In this document: one piece after another, positions 14,870-15,594 of the stretch | Layout: every line of letters starts with the position of its first letter | How positions within the stretch are numbered: position 1 is the stretch's first letter | From: CBDUBH01 sp965365345 | GTDB taxonomy: Bacteria; Bacteroidota; Ignavibacteria; Ignavibacteriales; SURF-24 | Length of the DNA: 15,594 nt | Assembly: GCA_965365345.1 (NCBI GenBank) | Contig: CBDUBH010000085.1 | Span: 1 to 15,594, forward strand | Direction: 5' to 3' | Notes under the pieces: model-generated | Told to the model about the DNA's origin: nothing | Database searches by the model: none | Seen by the model: the letters and a program-made list of their open reading frames with translations, nothing else | Position numbers and translations under genes: made by a program

Positions 14870-15594
14870 ATGAAAGGAAATTATCTTTTATCATTTTTTA
14901 TTTATTTTGTTTTTACCGCAGTGATTTTTGCTGCCGCACCGGATGAAATTTTTGAATCGGCAAATAATTATTACAACCAAAAAGATTTTTACAAAGCAAT
15001 AGAAAATTACGAACTCCTTGTAAATCAAGGTTACGGCAGCGAGGAACTTTTTTTCAATTTGGGCAACGCTTATTTCAGAATAAATAAGATCGGCGAAGCA
15101 ATTTTGAATTTTGAAAAAGCGTTAAAACTTTCTCCCGGCGATGAAGATATAAAATTCAATCTTGCATTTGTAAATTCAAAAACCATTGATAAAATTGAAC
15201 CGGTTGAAACTCCCGTATTTGTTGAATGGTGGTATGGATTCATAAATCTTTTTTCGGTAAACGGATGGACTTTAACCGCGTATGCTTTTTATTTTTTAGC
15301 ATTAGCAGGTGCAACGGCGTACTTTTTTTCCGGAAATTCTAAATTCCAGAGAAACGGATTTTTTGCCGCACTGATTTTCGGATCGTTTTTTATCTTTACC
15401 GCATTTATGACCTTCATGAAAATAAATTACGATAACTCGCATCAATTCGGAATTGTAATTGAAAGCAGCGTTGCGGCAAAACTTTCACCTGATAATACAA
15501 GCGGCGATGCATTTGTAATTCACGAAGGAACAAAAGTAAATCTTGAAGATAATTTTGATAATTGGATCAAAATAAAATTGGCTGATGGAAAGAT
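14870..15594 (+). CDS. batE: BatE: TPR and SH3 domain membrane protein, 3'-truncated by window end
   Basis: The first 241 residues are visible and no stop occurs before the window ends. A signal peptide (1-22) precedes two TPR units (about 24-52 and 57-92, with FFNLGNAYFRINKIGEAI), then two membrane helices (133-153 and 163-183) and the start of a bacterial SH3 domain (from about 193, with NWIKIKLADGK at the edge). This TPR-TM-TM-SH3 order is the BatE layout, and only a short end of the SH3 domain should be missing. ATG 14870 lies 10 bp after the batD stop. The SH3 domain may contact the cell wall or peptide ligands in the periplasm (inference). Confidence 0.88.
   Translation, partial: MKGNYLLSFFIYFVFTAVIFAAAPDEIFESANNYYNQKDFYKAIENYELLVNQGYGSEELFFNLGNAYFRINKIGEAILNFEKALKLSPGDEDIKFNLAFVNSKTIDKIEPVETPVFVEWWYGFINLFSVNGWTLTAYAFYFLALAGATAYFFSGNSKFQRNGFFAALIFGSFFIFTAFMTFMKINYDNSHQFGIVIESSVAAKLSPDNTSGDAFVIHEGTKVNLEDNFDNWIKIKLADGK

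Noticed and set aside
1..15594. CRISPR arrays, tRNA or rRNA genes, insertion sequences
   Set aside because: No repeat-spacer pattern, cloverleaf or rRNA segment, and no transposase motif, was seen. Gene order and codon style are uniform.

Overview
The window is AT-rich bacterial chromosome. Several signs point to the Bacteroidota/Chlorobi superphylum, most likely a lineage such as Ignavibacteria: a complete-looking Bat (aerotolerance) operon, a bacillithiol biosynthesis gene, weak Shine-Dalgarno sites at many starts, and promoter -7 boxes of the TAnnTTTG type. The taxonomic placement is inference. I see no mobile element, CRISPR array, rRNA or tRNA.

Left part (1-4123, minus strand): a redox block. 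nfnA (4123-3272) and nfnB (3167-1743) form a two-gene operon. Their cofactor motifs match the electron-bifurcating NADH-dependent ferredoxin:NADP+ oxidoreductase (NfnAB, also called sulfide dehydrogenase SudBA). The small subunit carries the unusual Asp-Cys3 [2Fe-2S] motif. The operon ends at a strong terminator (1691-1724). Beyond it lies a large FAD-dependent 2-hydroxyacid (D-lactate-type) dehydrogenase, cut by the window edge exactly where its Fe-S domain begins.

Middle part (4124-7305, plus strand): a 369-bp AT-rich divergent intergenic region holds the nfnA promoter and an 11-bp perfect inverted repeat. It is followed by bshB1 (bacillithiol deacetylase), a DUF302 protein with its own -7 box and a strong terminator, then rlmI (23S rRNA m5C methyltransferase).

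Right part (7306-15594, plus strand): the Bat locus, eight tightly packed genes in the order moxR, DUF58, a BatD-like membrane protein, batA, batB, batC, batD, batE (cut by the window end). The products form a chain: a cytosolic MoxR AAA+ ATPase, a DUF58 protein with a von Willebrand A (VWA) fold, two membrane-anchored VWA proteins with intact metal-binding (MIDAS) residues, periplasmic TPR proteins (BatC, BatE), and two proteins with exported beta-rich regions and cytosolic helical tails (the 317-residue protein and BatD). The arrangement suggests an envelope complex assembled or remodelled by MoxR. Its biochemical role is not established in general.

The most useful observations are the Asp-ligand signature in NfnA, the apparent BatD paralogue inside the bat operon, and several unannotated inverted or tandem repeats at gene junctions. 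I found no convincing wholly new system.
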